64,000 nucleotides of DNA from the NCBI RefSeq assembly GCF_018446385.1, contig NC_055989.1, positions 130,165,004-130,229,003 of the forward strand, in the 5' to 3' direction. The notes beneath the pieces are model-generated. The model was not told the DNA's origin. It searched no databases and saw only the letters and a program-made list of their open reading frames with translations. The DNA is from Zingiber officinale. Lineage: Eukaryota; Streptophyta; Magnoliopsida; Zingiberales; Zingiberaceae. The position numbers were made by a program, and so were the translations under genes. Positions 29,090 to 41,039 of this stretch are shown piece after piece (within the stretch, counting starts at the first letter, position 1; every line of letters begins with the position of its first letter).

Positions 29090-30130
29090 TGATATTTCTT
29101 GAAATCGGAGAATATGGTGTGCTATTTAGGTGGCGTCAAGGTTGACCATGGGAAGACTCCTAGCAAGAAGAACTTGGTGCAACGATCAAGCCTGCATATC
29201 AAAGAGGAGACTTAGAAGGAGAAATCGTCAATAACCAGGTTAGGGAGGAATCCCCAACGTAGACACTCCGACACTCAAATTAGGCACAGGGTGGAGGAAG
29301 AGAAAATGAAGACAGGGATAATGAACACTAAGATCTGAGAGCCTAGCGTTATGTAGCGTAGCTGTACCTTTAAGAGAAGACCCCTTATATAGTGCTAGTT
29401 TTTCTCTGTGCACGAACGTCGATGCATTTCCAAAAAAAGACCTTCCTAAAATTGACCCACAATTTCTATATTTTGTAGGGTAGAAGTTTCCGCTGTATGG
29501 ATTACACAAAGAATATTCCCTTGATTCTTTGACAACAGTTACACAAAATACTAAAAAGGAATATTAGGCCTTTGAGTTGATGGACCATTAATACACTTTG
29601 ATGGTAGGTCGACCGAGTTCTCTCTAACATCCGGTCGGACCTCGTTCTCATACGAGGTTGGGTCAGCTAAAGAATGTTGATCATTTTGGGGGCTCGGCCT
29701 CTTTGAGGGTTCGACATCCGCTCAGACAAGGAGTCCGGTCGAGCCAAATGTCTAGCATATTCTGTCAGGCCGAGACGATTTGGTTCTAAATTGAACTAAG
29801 ACGGCTCAAGATTTCATTGAACTGGGGGAACTCAGGATCCGATCGAACAAAAGGTCTGATCGGTTGGGTGTCCAGTATATTAAGTGAGGCCGAGAGGACT
29901 CGATTCTGACTTGAACAAAGACGGCTTAGGATTCCGTCGAACCAGGGGGACTCAGGATCCGATCAGACAAATGGTCTGATTAGTTGGACTATTCGATCGA
30001 GCCCTACGATTGTATGCTAGCTCAGAGTATCGACCCTCCTTGACTTTGACTACCACATCAACTAGCTTTCTTGACTTCGATTCCAACTTAGGAGATCCTA
30101 CCTTATTTTTCGTATCATAGTAAAAGATGA
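29090..30130. mobile_element. Probable decayed LTR fragment (Gypsy-like)
   Basis: Contains two imperfect direct repeats of about 120 bp (starting near 29,769 and 29,889, each with GGCCGAGA and CTCAGGATCCGATC), words such as GGTCGACCGAG and CGGTCGGACC seen in Gypsy LTRs here, and a GACTTTGACTACC stretch. No paired LTR or coding domain is identified, so the family is uncertain. A broken fossil. Confidence 0.4.
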
Positions 30131-31709
30131 TTACGCTCATCTCAAGTGGCCTTCAAAATCCGTTCCTATGTTGTATGAAGGAAGATAATTTATAATCGAT
30201 CGTCAAATTAATTAAAGGGCGGAAGGGAAGGTTTTTTTTGGTTCCATTAGCCACTGAGATAAAGGGCAAGTGTTTCATGCCTAGTAGTCAACATCCTCCA
30301 TTTGCCATCCCACTAGAAGATATGTTATAATTGATAAATGAACCATGAGTATTTGGAAACTACTAGAACATTGTTGCCGATGGTGTGTCTGAATCTTTTA
30401 TGATTCATATGCAATAGCCCAATTCATTTTAGATTCTCCATCACTTACTTTATCCTCCTTTGTTAGGAGATATCATTGCCTTTGTTTTTTTATTATTGTT
30501 TTTATTACTAATAATAGGTATTCTTGCCTTCAAGCCTATTAATCATAGGATGATCGATCTGGGCTCATAAAAAATTTTCATCAGCCATCAATTTGAAAAT
30601 ACTCGTAACGGGTGATTTAACAATCCAATATCTTAAGTTTGTCATCTCACTACGGTACATCATAGTTGAAAATTAAATATTTTGAAGACTACATGAGCAC
30701 CCTATCATTGTATCATAAACCATGGATACTATTATCGATGACTTAAGCAGCGTCAAATGTTGAAATTGTTAGGACACAAGCGAACAAAGAAAAAACAGGG
30801 CGAGGACAAGATCAAGTGGACGAAGAAAACTCATGAAAGTGGAGATGTCACTGAGGATAAGAGACTGGGATTAAGTGGGCAAAGCATAACTCAATAATTG
30901 AGCCATTATGAGCATAATAGCTTCATTTATGTTAATTTAAAGAACCTATTAATTAGGTTAATCTTGTAAAAAGAGGATTGAGTGATTGTGATTTTGTTTA
31001 GAAGCATGCATCATGTGCTATTATAATAATAAGTCATCTTTTTGATGAATCTTGGAGTATCTCTTGGATAGAAAAAGTTGACGGCGAGAAGGTTCATAAA
31101 TGTTATCGTGTTTGATATGAGATGATTTATAATACTAAAGGGAATGTTTTTTTTCTATTTATTTTTAAAATTAAGGTAAAAAAAGAGAAGGGTTTAGGTG
31201 GATGTGCCCAAAAGAAATACCATTTGTTACGGTGAAAGTTGGATGTTGGTTATGTCGAGTGCTCATTGTTGGTCCTGAGTCCAACGAATAGGTTCCTTTC
31301 TAAGGACACAATGTCATCAGAGGGTGTCAATCTTGCTCCGACATGGCCCTTCGATAATTAAATGAGACTTTGTGAAAGAGGGAAATAGAAATGTTGTAGA
31401 ACAAAAGAGATTAGAACAATTATATTTGAATCTTCTTTTATAACTTTCACCCGTTGATATCTCTTTTGCAAGAGTAGCCTACCTTTATTAATGACCACTT
31501 TCTCATAAATATAAATAATTGCTTCGTCATTCGTTTTATCAAGCCTATGTATATATAATATCAAAATAATATATGAAAACTATTATAATAAAAATGATAA
31601 TAATAGATATAGTTTACGACGTCAATTATTATAGAAACAATAATAAATATGATTGTACCAATCCATACATAATAAGTTATCATCAATTATCTTATATTGT
31701 TATTGATCC
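30131..31709. other. Unassigned AT-rich region
   Basis: 1.6 kb with only short open frames and no recognisable domain, terminal repeat or RNA gene. It may be old transposon sequence decayed past recognition. Confidence 0.4.
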
Positions 31710-32800
31710 TGCTCCAAAAAACTTGAGGATGACTTTGCTAGTGCACTTGGATAGAGAGCTGACATGACTGTAACGATATATGAAGAAATAATGATGGAGA
31801 GAAAGAAAAAGAGGACATAAAAAGTAGGCATGGTATTTTAATTTTCGGATTCCTTTTTCTTTTCTTATTACTATCCTTTTATACAATTTTTTTTATGGAC
31901 TTTTCATTTTCCTCCTTGCTCAATGAGGCTACATTTAATACAATTGAGTTAATAAACTGATGATTGATACATTAATTACAAAGAATCTTCGTTTTATCTT
32001 CCTCGAGCTTTGAATGCAGCCTCATTAATGAGATCATCCTAACTAAAGTAAACTACTAGTTTAGTTCCCCTGATAGTTCCTATTTTCCACGCATTTATGT
32101 ATCTATGATGAGCATTTAATAAGGGTGACATTAAGTGTTTAATAATACGGACAGCTTAAATGTCCATTGAAGTGTTCCTCCCGAGTGGTAACTCAGTAGT
32201 TCATACACCTGAGCGGTTATGTACTTAAGTGGAGATATTGTTTGCTATAAGCTATAAAAGGTACCCGAGCGGTAGCCCGGAGGGTTGCCCGAGCAACGAC
32301 TATAACCGATTAGGAAGGTTTAGGAACCGTACGGGTTGGCCAGGCGAGTGAGTTCCTGTTCCCGATCAGCTTGGTCATACCCCAACCGACATAGAGATTT
32401 GTGCATTTATGAGTCGTGGTGCCCGTTAATGATGCATGCTATCTTCGATGACGTGTACCCATCGTTGAATCAATAGCATAACGGGCCGCCTCGTATTTGA
32501 GTTTTTGGTCATATTGCTTGTTACATCAAGTGATGTAATCGACTAATGCACCTGCCACTCGGTGATCGTGCTAGATCTAACGGTTCAAACTAAATCTCCC
32601 TTTCATACCATCTTAGATTGAACAGCTATTATAGAGGACTTAAAGGTATATTAGGGGTTTTTCCTTCTTCCTCCAACGCCCACCTTTGCATGTCTTTGCT
32701 TGAATTTCCATCGCACTCAACTTCTCTTTGCCTTCTGCCTTGTGCATTTTGTGCATCCTCCCTCTCATGTAAGTCCTCTTTTCTATTTGCACTTTTCTAC
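31710..32800 (-). repeat. 3' LTR of the Tat-like element (right edge approximate)
   Basis: Matches the 5' LTR from TGCTCC/TACTCT at the left edge through TTAATACAATTGAGTTAAT, CTCATTAATGAGATCATCCT and GGTGACATTAAGTGTTTAAT to about 32,320. Beyond this only the 3' copy is preserved here, so the right limit (32.6-32.9 kb) is a guess. Confidence 0.6.
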
Positions 32801-33357
32801 CTACCTCCTAGGATTTAGATTCCTCCTCATCCCCTCTCTATAATTCTCATAGCTTATGCTCCTTGGTATGAAACCATTCACTCGACTTTCACTGGAGAGC
32901 TTATAAAAGAACTTAGGATGGACTACGGTATCTCAGATGATCATACAATCCAAATACCCAAGAGAGATCAAGCGCCTTCGATGCGGCCTCTTGATTTTAC
33001 CACTTTTTTTCACAGCCAAATCAAGAGTGGTCTTTGATTCCCTGTTCTTGAGTTCTTCGGGGGTATTTGTACCTATTTTGGGATTTTTCTATACCAACTA
33101 GTACCGAATTCCATTAGGATCCTGTGTGGGGTGGTTGTCGTTTTCTGCTTATATAATATTCCTCTTACCCCCATTTTCTTTCACTACTTCTTTCATCCCA
33201 AGAGGGTCAAGCTAAGAGCCTTTCACTTCATGTCCCGAGTGGGATGCAAGTTTTTGGAAGACAACCCTATTGGTGCAAGAAGCATAAGACGATCAAACTT
33301 GTGTTTTGATTATGGTAAAGGGTTCAAAGTTAAGTTGACTTGTTATCTAACTGTTTG

Positions 33358-34667
33358 TGCAATAGGACCGACAAGAGGAGTGGAAGGGGGGGGTGAATTA
33401 CCTGTAAGAAAATTATAGTCTTTCTCGATCTTTTAACCCAGATTAGTAGCACAATTAAATTAACGAAATTAAACAACTAAAAATTAAAAGAGGTGGAAGA
33501 ATTACTTGGTTACAACCTAGGTGGCTGTTAATCCAAGGCAAATGAAAGTACTGACAAAATCTCCTTTGTTGAAGGCAGAGAAGCCTCTTACACTCTTTGA
33601 ATGCTTAGAAATAAGATAGGAAATGAATATTAGAGTTGTTGAATATTTTCTAGCTCTAAGGGTCTTTTTATAGCCCCTGGAAAACTCTATCTATAGCTTG
33701 AAAGCGCCTTCAAGATGATCCAAGGTGTCTTTGTTGGTAGTTTTGAGAGCATGAAAACTAAAACGAAGTAATTAAAATAATAATGCGGAAACCATAAACA
33801 CTCACATTGATCTCCCGAAGAACCGCAACTGAAGACGCCGATCAATGAAGAGATTGCCGCTGTCGGAAGCATGATCATGGAGTTGCCGGAAAGCGCTTCA
33901 AGGTTCACGAGCCAAATCCCGATCTACAGATGTTCTCCCTTTGCTCACACACGATTACCTCCGCTGCTCCTCTGATCACCTCGATCGCTTGCTCGCTGTT
34001 CACCTTCGCATCAACCTCTTCCTCTCTCTGATTGCCTTGGACGCCTCTTATAAGAAGGCTGAGGAAGACGAAGGGGAAAGGACGCCCCTTCATCTCCTTG
34101 GCGTTTCCAGCAAACTGCCGTTTGCGGCAGCGAAAGGGACGAACCCTTTCGTCTCTTGTGTAACGCACAACAGTCTTTCATTAGATAAGTTTTATCCGTT
34201 GAGGATAAATCTCTATCTGCGGTTAATGACTACTGGAAGGCGCCTTTTATAGCTGGAAGGCACCTTTGCACTATTCATCAAAGGCACCTTCTAAGCCATA
34301 AAAGGCGCCTTCCAAGAGGTAGATCAGCTCCTTAGTAGCTGATCTCTTCACATAGGTGAATTTCGACTAACTGGAGTTGAGCTCACTCGAATCCAACTCT
34401 GACCTTCTCCTCAAGTAGACTTCCTCTCCAGCTTCTCATCCCTTGAATGCCGCACACGTCCTTCTCATCCACCGGTGTGCTCTTCCGTAGTATCTCGTCC
34501 TTCAGATGTAACGAGCTCGTCGACTCCTTTCCATGCCATCTTTTTCGTTAGCTACGTCTTCCGCTCAACTCTTTGTTCTTAAGCTCCTGCACAGACACAA
34601 GGATCAAATACAATATGACCTAACTTAATTTAGTTGACCACATCAAAACTACCATGGGGTACTTACA
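33358..34667 (-). repeat. Copia LTR, minus-facing
   Basis: On the minus strand it starts TGTAAGTACCCCATGG next to a purine tract at 34,668-34,680. It contains GGCGCCTT repeats around 34,230-34,320 that read as AAGGCGCC dyads, and ends near TGCAATAGGACCGAC at 33,358. Confidence 0.6.
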
Positions 34668-34680
34668 ATCTCCCCATTTT

Positions 34681-35460
34681 TGATATGTATCAACCCAAGT
34701 TAATGTTAGGGTTAAACAAAAGGTAATAACATGATAAATGAATTAAGGAATATCACAATTAGAGTAAAATATTGCAATGAATTAAGTAAGTCAATAAAAT
34801 TACAAAATCAGTACAAAGAAAAATGTCTTACTACTCCCTCTTAACTTGTATTTATTTCTTCCCCTTTGATCACATAAAAACTTAGAAAAAATAAAATTAA
34901 TTGTTATAAAAATTTGTAATATTTTTCTAGGGATACATAACAAGAATTATCAGTAAGATAATATATTTTTTTAAAAAATAAATTTCAAAATAGTTTATTT
35001 TTTTAATTAATCTTCTATTTCGATAAAAATAATTTAAAAATTAGTTATCTATTTCAAAAAATCTTGAAAATCTTTGTCAAATTTAAACAGAGTGATCTAA
35101 TATGTAGAAAAAATTTTATAGAAAAAAATTAGTTTAATGAATAGAATTGATTTATTTTATTAGAACAACCAATCTTGTGAAGTTAAATCTTAAAATATTT
35201 TTTCAAATCTGAAAATTCGTCTAAAATTTATGGATATGAAAAACAGATTGTTGAATACTAGAAAAATTAAAGATCCCAAATATCTATTTTTCTGAATTTT
35301 TAATATTAAAAATTAACTTTTTAGAAAATAATTAGTAATAATTCAAATAAAATTTAAAAATGTTCAAAATTTTTTATTATGATAGAACATATTTAGTTTT
35401 ATCACGGAAAGACATAATTTTGTTAAAATAAGTCTATAGAGACATATTATGACAGAGAAA
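34681..35460. other. AT-rich internal sequence of the minus-facing Copia fragment
   Basis: Very AT-rich, non-coding by eye, between the purine tract at 34.67 kb and the gag-like repeat region. The point where the two opposite-facing fragments meet is somewhere near 35.4 kb and cannot be fixed by eye. Confidence 0.4.
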
Positions 35461-35469
35461 GCTCTTATT

Positions 35470-35936
35470 CAATGAGCATCGACGGAGGGAGAGAATCTTC
35501 GGAAGAAAGTAATTCAACAGGAGGAGAACCAACGGCCGACGAGCTAAGTCAAGTATGACCTCCACCTTCTAAACAATTGGTTCAATCAATCGAAAAATTA
35601 CTTTAAGATTTTTGTGAATTAAAAATTGAATCATCGAAAGAGTTTTTCGGATTAGAAAATCAACTGTCGAACACTTCTTGCAAATTAGAAATATTATCGA
35701 AAGAATTTTTCGAATTACAAAATGTTTTGACGAAAGATTCTTGTAAACTAGAAATATTATCGAAAGAGTTTCTCAAATTGCAAAAAGCTTTGACGAAAGA
35801 TTCTTACGAATTACAAATTATTTTGTCAAAAGAATATTGTAAATCAGAAATATTGGCAAAAGATTTTTGTAAATTACAAAATATTTTGACAAAAGAATTT
35901 TGCAAGTTAGAAATATTGCCGAAAGAACTTTATTAA
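35470..35936 (+). repeat. Copia gag-like repeat-coding segment
   Basis: Begins with an acidic MSIDGGRESSEESNSTGG stretch, then about nine 36- to 39-bp repeats coding variants of KEFCKLEILSKEF and KDSCKLEI. It is the repeat-coding part of the plus-facing element that ends with the 36,529 LTR. The long, regular Leu/Ile/Lys spacing suggests a coiled coil. Treated as a fossil. Confidence 0.6.
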
Positions 35937-36528
35937 GTTAGAATTTATACTATCAAAATATTTTTATGAATTAAGAATTCAAAATACAATAGAAATGACA
36001 TGTTACAATTTGTACAAATTTCTACATGTTCAAATTTTCTTGCTTCAAAGTTAAGAAATTATGATAAATTAAAATGGAAATTTAAAATTTTCTGATAAAA
36101 GCATTAGAATAAAATAAATAAATAAATGCATAGAAATTTTTTTAATGTTATCAATTTTCTTAAATTTTCTTGCATAAAGTTTTGGGCTTAGAAAGATTTT
36201 TTCTTGATGGCGAAAACTAAGAAATTTTTTCAAAAGTTTTTTTTGACTTAGAAATTTTTTCTTGAATTGGAAATATTTTTTTTTTCTTGAAAATCATTGA
36301 AATAGACTTTCATAATTTTTCTAAGTGTCAACCCTTAGATTCTTTGTGTACCCCATTTTTTATGTGATCAAAGGGGGAGAAGAAAGTATAAGTTTAGGGG
36401 GAGGTAGAAATTTTTTGAAATTTAATTTTTCTATCTTGTTACACATTATTTCAATATAAATTGTTTAATTTTCATGTCTATTTTGACCCTATCTTAACTT
36501 GGGTTGATCACATCAAAAAGGGGGAGAT
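35937..36528 (+). other. AT-rich 3' internal region and polypurine tract, plus-facing Copia fragment
   Basis: Contains the GTGATCAAAGGGGGAGAAG and CATCAAAAAGGGGGAGA words typical just upstream of SIRE-type 3' LTRs. The tract at 36,515-36,528 abuts the LTR start TGTTGGAACCCC. Confidence 0.6.
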
Positions 36529-37571
36529 TGTTGGAACCCCAAGGTTGTTTTGGTGTGATCAACAAGTTAAGTTAGGTCCTGTGGGTTTCTAACCTTGTGT
36601 CTAAGTGTGTAGGAGCTTAGAAGCACAAGTACTTGAGCGGAAGACAAAGCTAGCGAGAAGGACGGCACGCGGTGCGTTCGAGGGATGAGGTGCTGCGGAA
36701 GAGTACACCGGCGGACGAGAAGGAAGCGTGCGGTGGTTCCGAGGGACGAGAAGCCGGAGCGGAAGATTGCTCGGGGAGCAAGAGACGTAGCTAGCGAGAA
36801 GGTCGGCACGGGGTGCGACCGAGGGACGAAGACTGCGGATGAGTACACTGGTGGATGAGAAGGAAGCACGCGGCGATTCCAAGGGACGAGAAGCCGGAGG
36901 GAAGCCTGCTCGAGAAGATTGAAAGTTGGGTTCGGGTGAGCCCTATTCCGGATGGCAGAGATCACCCAAGCGAGTGGATCCGGAGCAGAAGACCCGGACG
37001 GAAGCGGGACTGAACCAGAGAAGAGGTCCCGAACAAAAAGTCAACTACTGTTGACATTTTGCTCCGGGGCGCCCGAAACCATTCCGGGCGCCCGGAGCAG
37101 TCCAGGGCTCTCGGAATGCTTCCGGGCGCCCGAACCCGACTTTTGACCAAGATCGAGATTTGACTCGATCTGATCATTGGGGGATAAAGTTTATCCCCCC
37201 AGGGCGCCCGGAACCCTTCGGTGCCCCCGACCAAGGCTATAAATATAGCCTTGGTCCAGAAGCTTTTCAACGAACTCACGAATTGTAATTCCAACGCTTG
37301 TACGCTTTAGTTTAGAGTTAAGCTTCTGTTTTTGCGCTTCAACATTGTAAGAGGCTTCTCCATTTAAAGGAGTATTCAGTACTACATTTGCCTTGGATTA
37401 ACAACCTCCCCGATTGTAACCAAGTAAATATTGTGTGCCTCGTTTTTATGATTTACTTTCTGCTTACTTTATGTTATAAGTGTTAGCTTAAAGAGTTCGA
37501 GAAGGGTTGTCTTTCTGTTTATTTTTGCAGGATATCCAACCCCCTTCCAAGACGGTCGCAACGGTCCTACA
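36529..37571 (+). repeat. Copia LTR, plus-facing
   Basis: Starts TGTTGGAACCCCAAGG and ends GGTCCTACA. It holds CCGGGCGCCCG dyads at about 37,080-37,215 and GACGAGAAG repeats at 36,650-36,920. Confidence 0.65.
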
Positions 37572-37670
37572 GGTCCGACCTAGAGTTTCAGCGAAACTCA
37601 AAGTCAAGAATGGGCAATCCGAAGGCTATCAAAAGTTAATTTTTATACTATTTTCCTATTATTCTAGTTA

Positions 37671-38476
37671 TGTTTTGTAGGAAGACTAACATTTTGCATG
37701 TTAGTATTTTACCTTAATCGGTCAACCTAACATTGGGATCAGTCGACCAAACCCAGTGATCAGATCAGCTCATGGCTAGTCTCGACTAAGGGATCGAAGA
37801 TCGAACATCGGGTTCAGACGACTGAATAGTGGATAAGTAGCGAACTGATCTAACCAAGTTGATCAGATCAGATAAGCCAAGGATCATCGGCAGATCGGTC
37901 GACGGAACGAAGACTCATCTGAAGTGGCAGCATCTGGACGGGAAGCTGGGCTAATTCAAGTAAGATCAATCGATTGATCAGGGGGATTGGTCGACTGATC
38001 AGTGTCGAGTCAAACACTGATCCTGAGATTAGTGGATCTGGATCAAGTATAACTCGGTTATAAAAGGAGGTCTCGACCAACACTTCGGGATAACACATTT
38101 AGAACATCTACTACTCCTACGCGTTGTTCCAAAGATAATTCTACGAATCCGTAACGCAACTCCGACGATCGAAAGCACGCCTCTCTGAATTCTAAAGTTG
38201 TTGGTATAAGTGTTCATAGTACTTCAATAATTTTGTCATTGTATTTCATCTCTATATTTTAATTTATGGATTGATAGTGAATTGCATAAAGTAAACACTC
38301 AATGAGTATAAGCCTTGGAGTAGGAGTTGTCACAAGCTCTGAATCAAGTAAAACCAACTTATGTCGTTTTGTTTATTTCTTTATTTTCGCTGCATACTCT
38401 CGAAAAATTTTACGAAAAGCTTGAAAATCACGAGCGCTATTCACCCTCCCCCCCTCCTAGCGCTTTCGATCCTACA
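37671..38476 (+). repeat. Second Copia-type LTR, plus-facing
   Basis: Starts near TGTTTTGTAGGAAG and ends GCGCTTTCGATCCTACA, like the family of the solo LTR at 54,882-55,561. No matching 5-bp duplication is found, so the left limit is tentative. Confidence 0.5.
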
Positions 38477-40556
38477 AACCTGTCATCCCATAAAGGTTGA
38501 AAAAGTAAGTTTTTCTATTTGAAGTCGTTGGTGCCCTTCACGTTCCTGACCGATTGGATAGGAGAGCTTCTAGATCCACCGCCGCTCAAGAAGTACAAAA
38601 AGAAGCCCGAGTATCTGCAAGCCTTAGAGATACTCATCGTCATGTGCTTCAATTGCATCGCTATCCTTCAAAATGAGGGCCTTCTATATCGGGCCCGTTT
38701 AAGCCCTATCATCGTCAAGCTGGAAAAGTTACTCGGTAAGTCCTTCCTTTTCTTCTTCTTCTGTGAGAGCTGACTTACCTTTATTGCTTATTAGCAGAGG
38801 ACACTATGTTGGGTGCTTCATTGAGCAAACTTCTGAAGATGAATCGAGCAACCTTTCAGGCTTTGGCCACTCGTGAAATTTCTTTAAATGTCGCCGGGGC
38901 AGCTTCTATCGAAGCTGATATGCCCCCCTAGAGTCTTTAGGTGCCGAGATAGAAATAAGTTCCTCCAGTCGAGTGATGCCAGCAACTAAAGGAGCATCCA
39001 GAGCGACCTCTACTACTATAGCAGCCGAGCAGGTTAACGATCCTGCTACCACTGAGGATATGTCTACTACACCGGTCGAGGAGGTGACCAATAAATCGAT
39101 CGAGGAGACAACCAATGACCCGATTGAGGAAGAAGAACTCAAGCTGCCAACATCTCCTTTATGGATAAGGAGGCGTAAATGCCCCAAACCGCCTATACCA
39201 GCAGGCCTTTTGCCTGAAAGACCCATCTCTCACCCAAGAACAGGAGTTCTAATAACTAAGTCTCCAAGAGTGAAGCTAGTAGGTTCCCCATTTGCCTTTA
39301 AAACAACATCGAGCATTCTGATGGCTCCTACTAGAGGGGAATCTACACTCGAATTGGAGGCTTCCATGGGTTTTACCTTCCCTCATATTCCTCCCAGTCC
39401 CAGCCAATCAGAGGAGACCACCCGCCAAGCTGGCTTACTACAACTAATAAAGTCCAATGATTATGCTAAGTCACTAAATAGTTTAGACGTGTTGGAAGTT
39501 AGCCGATGCACCAACACCTCTATGCTTAAGGTATGTACTTTTATGCTTGCTACCTTTGCCTTACCACTAGAGAAATTAGATTTATATAGAAATTTTTTAT
39601 GTAGCTATGGACGAAGCATATGCATGTCCATTATCGAATCCCCACTCTGGTGAAGTAGATCGGGCAACTACTACAACAGGTCTTCGATATGTAGGTGTGT
39701 ATATCAGAGGCAAAAGAGGCTAAAGCAGAAGTTACTCGGTCTAAGGAGGAAAGCTTCCTTCAAGTAAAGTTGGCAGCTAGTTTGCGCAAAGAATTGGAAC
39801 TCTCCGAGGCACAAGTATCCTCTATCCAAACTAACCTGAATAAAGCCATACAACAATAAAAATCTTCACAGCCCTAGGTCAACTCATTGGAAGTCATTCG
39901 AAATGAAATTACCTCCTGTCTCACAGCACAGGAGATTTGACTTACTGCTCTGAGTCAACAAGTCGCGAATCTTCAAGGCTAACATACACAAGATAAGGGA
40001 GAGACTGCCACCTTTCGTGAGCAGACAACTATCACTATCCAAAGCGAGATGAAGGCAGTGACACAACTTGAGGAAAGTCAACTCAAGCTTACTTCGTATA
40101 AAGCTCAAGAGGAGGTGAGTCGAGCGGCTTTCAAGGCAAATTTCTTAAAGTCTAAAGAATACTCTCACCTACTAGCTACTCAAGTTTTTAAGAGGTTGAA
40201 GTAAGGTTTTGAAGGAGCTTCTCAACAATTCACCCAAGCGGGACTGGTCCCCCAGGCACCAATTCAGATTTCTTACATATACAAAAAGTGTGGGATGAAT
40301 TACCCGATTCTGAGAAGACTTTGTAAGGTAAGATATGGGTAGCCTCTTTGATCTTGTTTAGTCACTGCCAATCACTAATATTTTTGGGATCTGCTGAACT
40401 TTTTTGTAAATATAGATTCCTGCCTTGCTGCTGTCTGTAAACTTGTGATTCTCTATTTTTACATGTGTTAAATAACGCCTGACCAGTAAGTTGATTATAA
40501 TTGTCCTCCCAAGAACATAATACTTAAGGCAATTCTATGATATAATTTGTATAACT

Positions 40557-41003
40557 TTAATTAGCTTTCGCTCGGGAAGATTGAACCCTCACTATAAGGA
40601 GGATGACTTTCGTTAGCTTGTGCTCGGGAAGGTTAAGCCCTCTCTTTAGGAGGATAACTTTGGTTAGTTTCTGCTCAGGAAGGTTGAACCCTCTCTTTAG
40701 GAGAATAACTTTCATTAGGTTCAGCTCGGGAAAGTTGAACCATCTCTTTAGAAGGATAGCTTTAGTTAGCTTCCGTTTGGGAAGGTTGAACCCTCTCTTT
40801 AGAAGGGTAACTTTGGTTAACTTCTGCTTGGAAAGGTTGAACCCTCTTTTTAGGAGGATAACTTTCGTTAGCTTCCACTCGGGAAGATTGAACTCTCTCT
40901 TTAGGAGGATAACTTTGGTTAGTTTTCGCTCGGGAAGGTTGAACCCTCTCTTTAGAAGGATAACTTTCATAATGCGTAAAAAGAAGGCTAACTTTATTTT
41001 CAA
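40557..41003. repeat. 51-bp tandem array in the Tat element 3' region
   Basis: About eight to nine units of 51 bp, consensus CGGGAAGGTTGAACCCTCTC plus a TTTAGGAGGATAACTTTGGTTAGC half. The unit equals 17 codons, so both strands are open (KVILLKRGFNLPEQK-type on minus, FRRITLVSFCSGRLNPL-type on plus). It lies between the integrase-like region and the antisense ORF, a place where Tat elements often carry arrays. Confidence 0.88.
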
Positions 41004-41039
41004 ACATGAACATACACTTATTACAAAATATGAATGATA

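Larger units (their letters stand above)
33358..38476. mobile_element. Compound Copia-type block with opposite-facing LTRs
   Basis: Three LTR-like units are seen: minus-facing 33,358-34,667, plus-facing 36,529-37,571 and plus-facing 37,671-38,476. The first two are the same family (both contain the CTTGGATTAACA...TTGTAACCAAGTAA stretch, in opposite orientation). Each has a purine tract (AAAAATGGGGAGA and AAAAAGGGGGAGA) on its inner side, so both are 3' LTRs facing outward. The 37,671 unit is another family, related at its end to the solo LTR at 54,882. The block is broken and has no full element, and it lies in the Tat antisense ORF. Confidence 0.6.
32880..40320 (+). pseudogene. Antisense additional ORF of Tat element ('putative gypsy type transposon' class), interrupted
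   Basis: Plus-strand pieces, opposite to gag and pol. About 32,880-33,355 reads APWYETIHSTFTG and the hydrophobic FHYFFHPKRVKLRAFHFMS block. About 38,480-40,320 reads PFTFLTDWIGELLDPPPLK, a Pro/Glu/Thr-rich linker and a coiled-coil-like tail. This resembles the protein class annotated as putative gypsy-type transposon (Pfam Transposase_28) found antisense in Tat retrotransposons, function unknown. The 33,358-38,476 block is inserted in it. A broken fossil. Confidence 0.6.
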
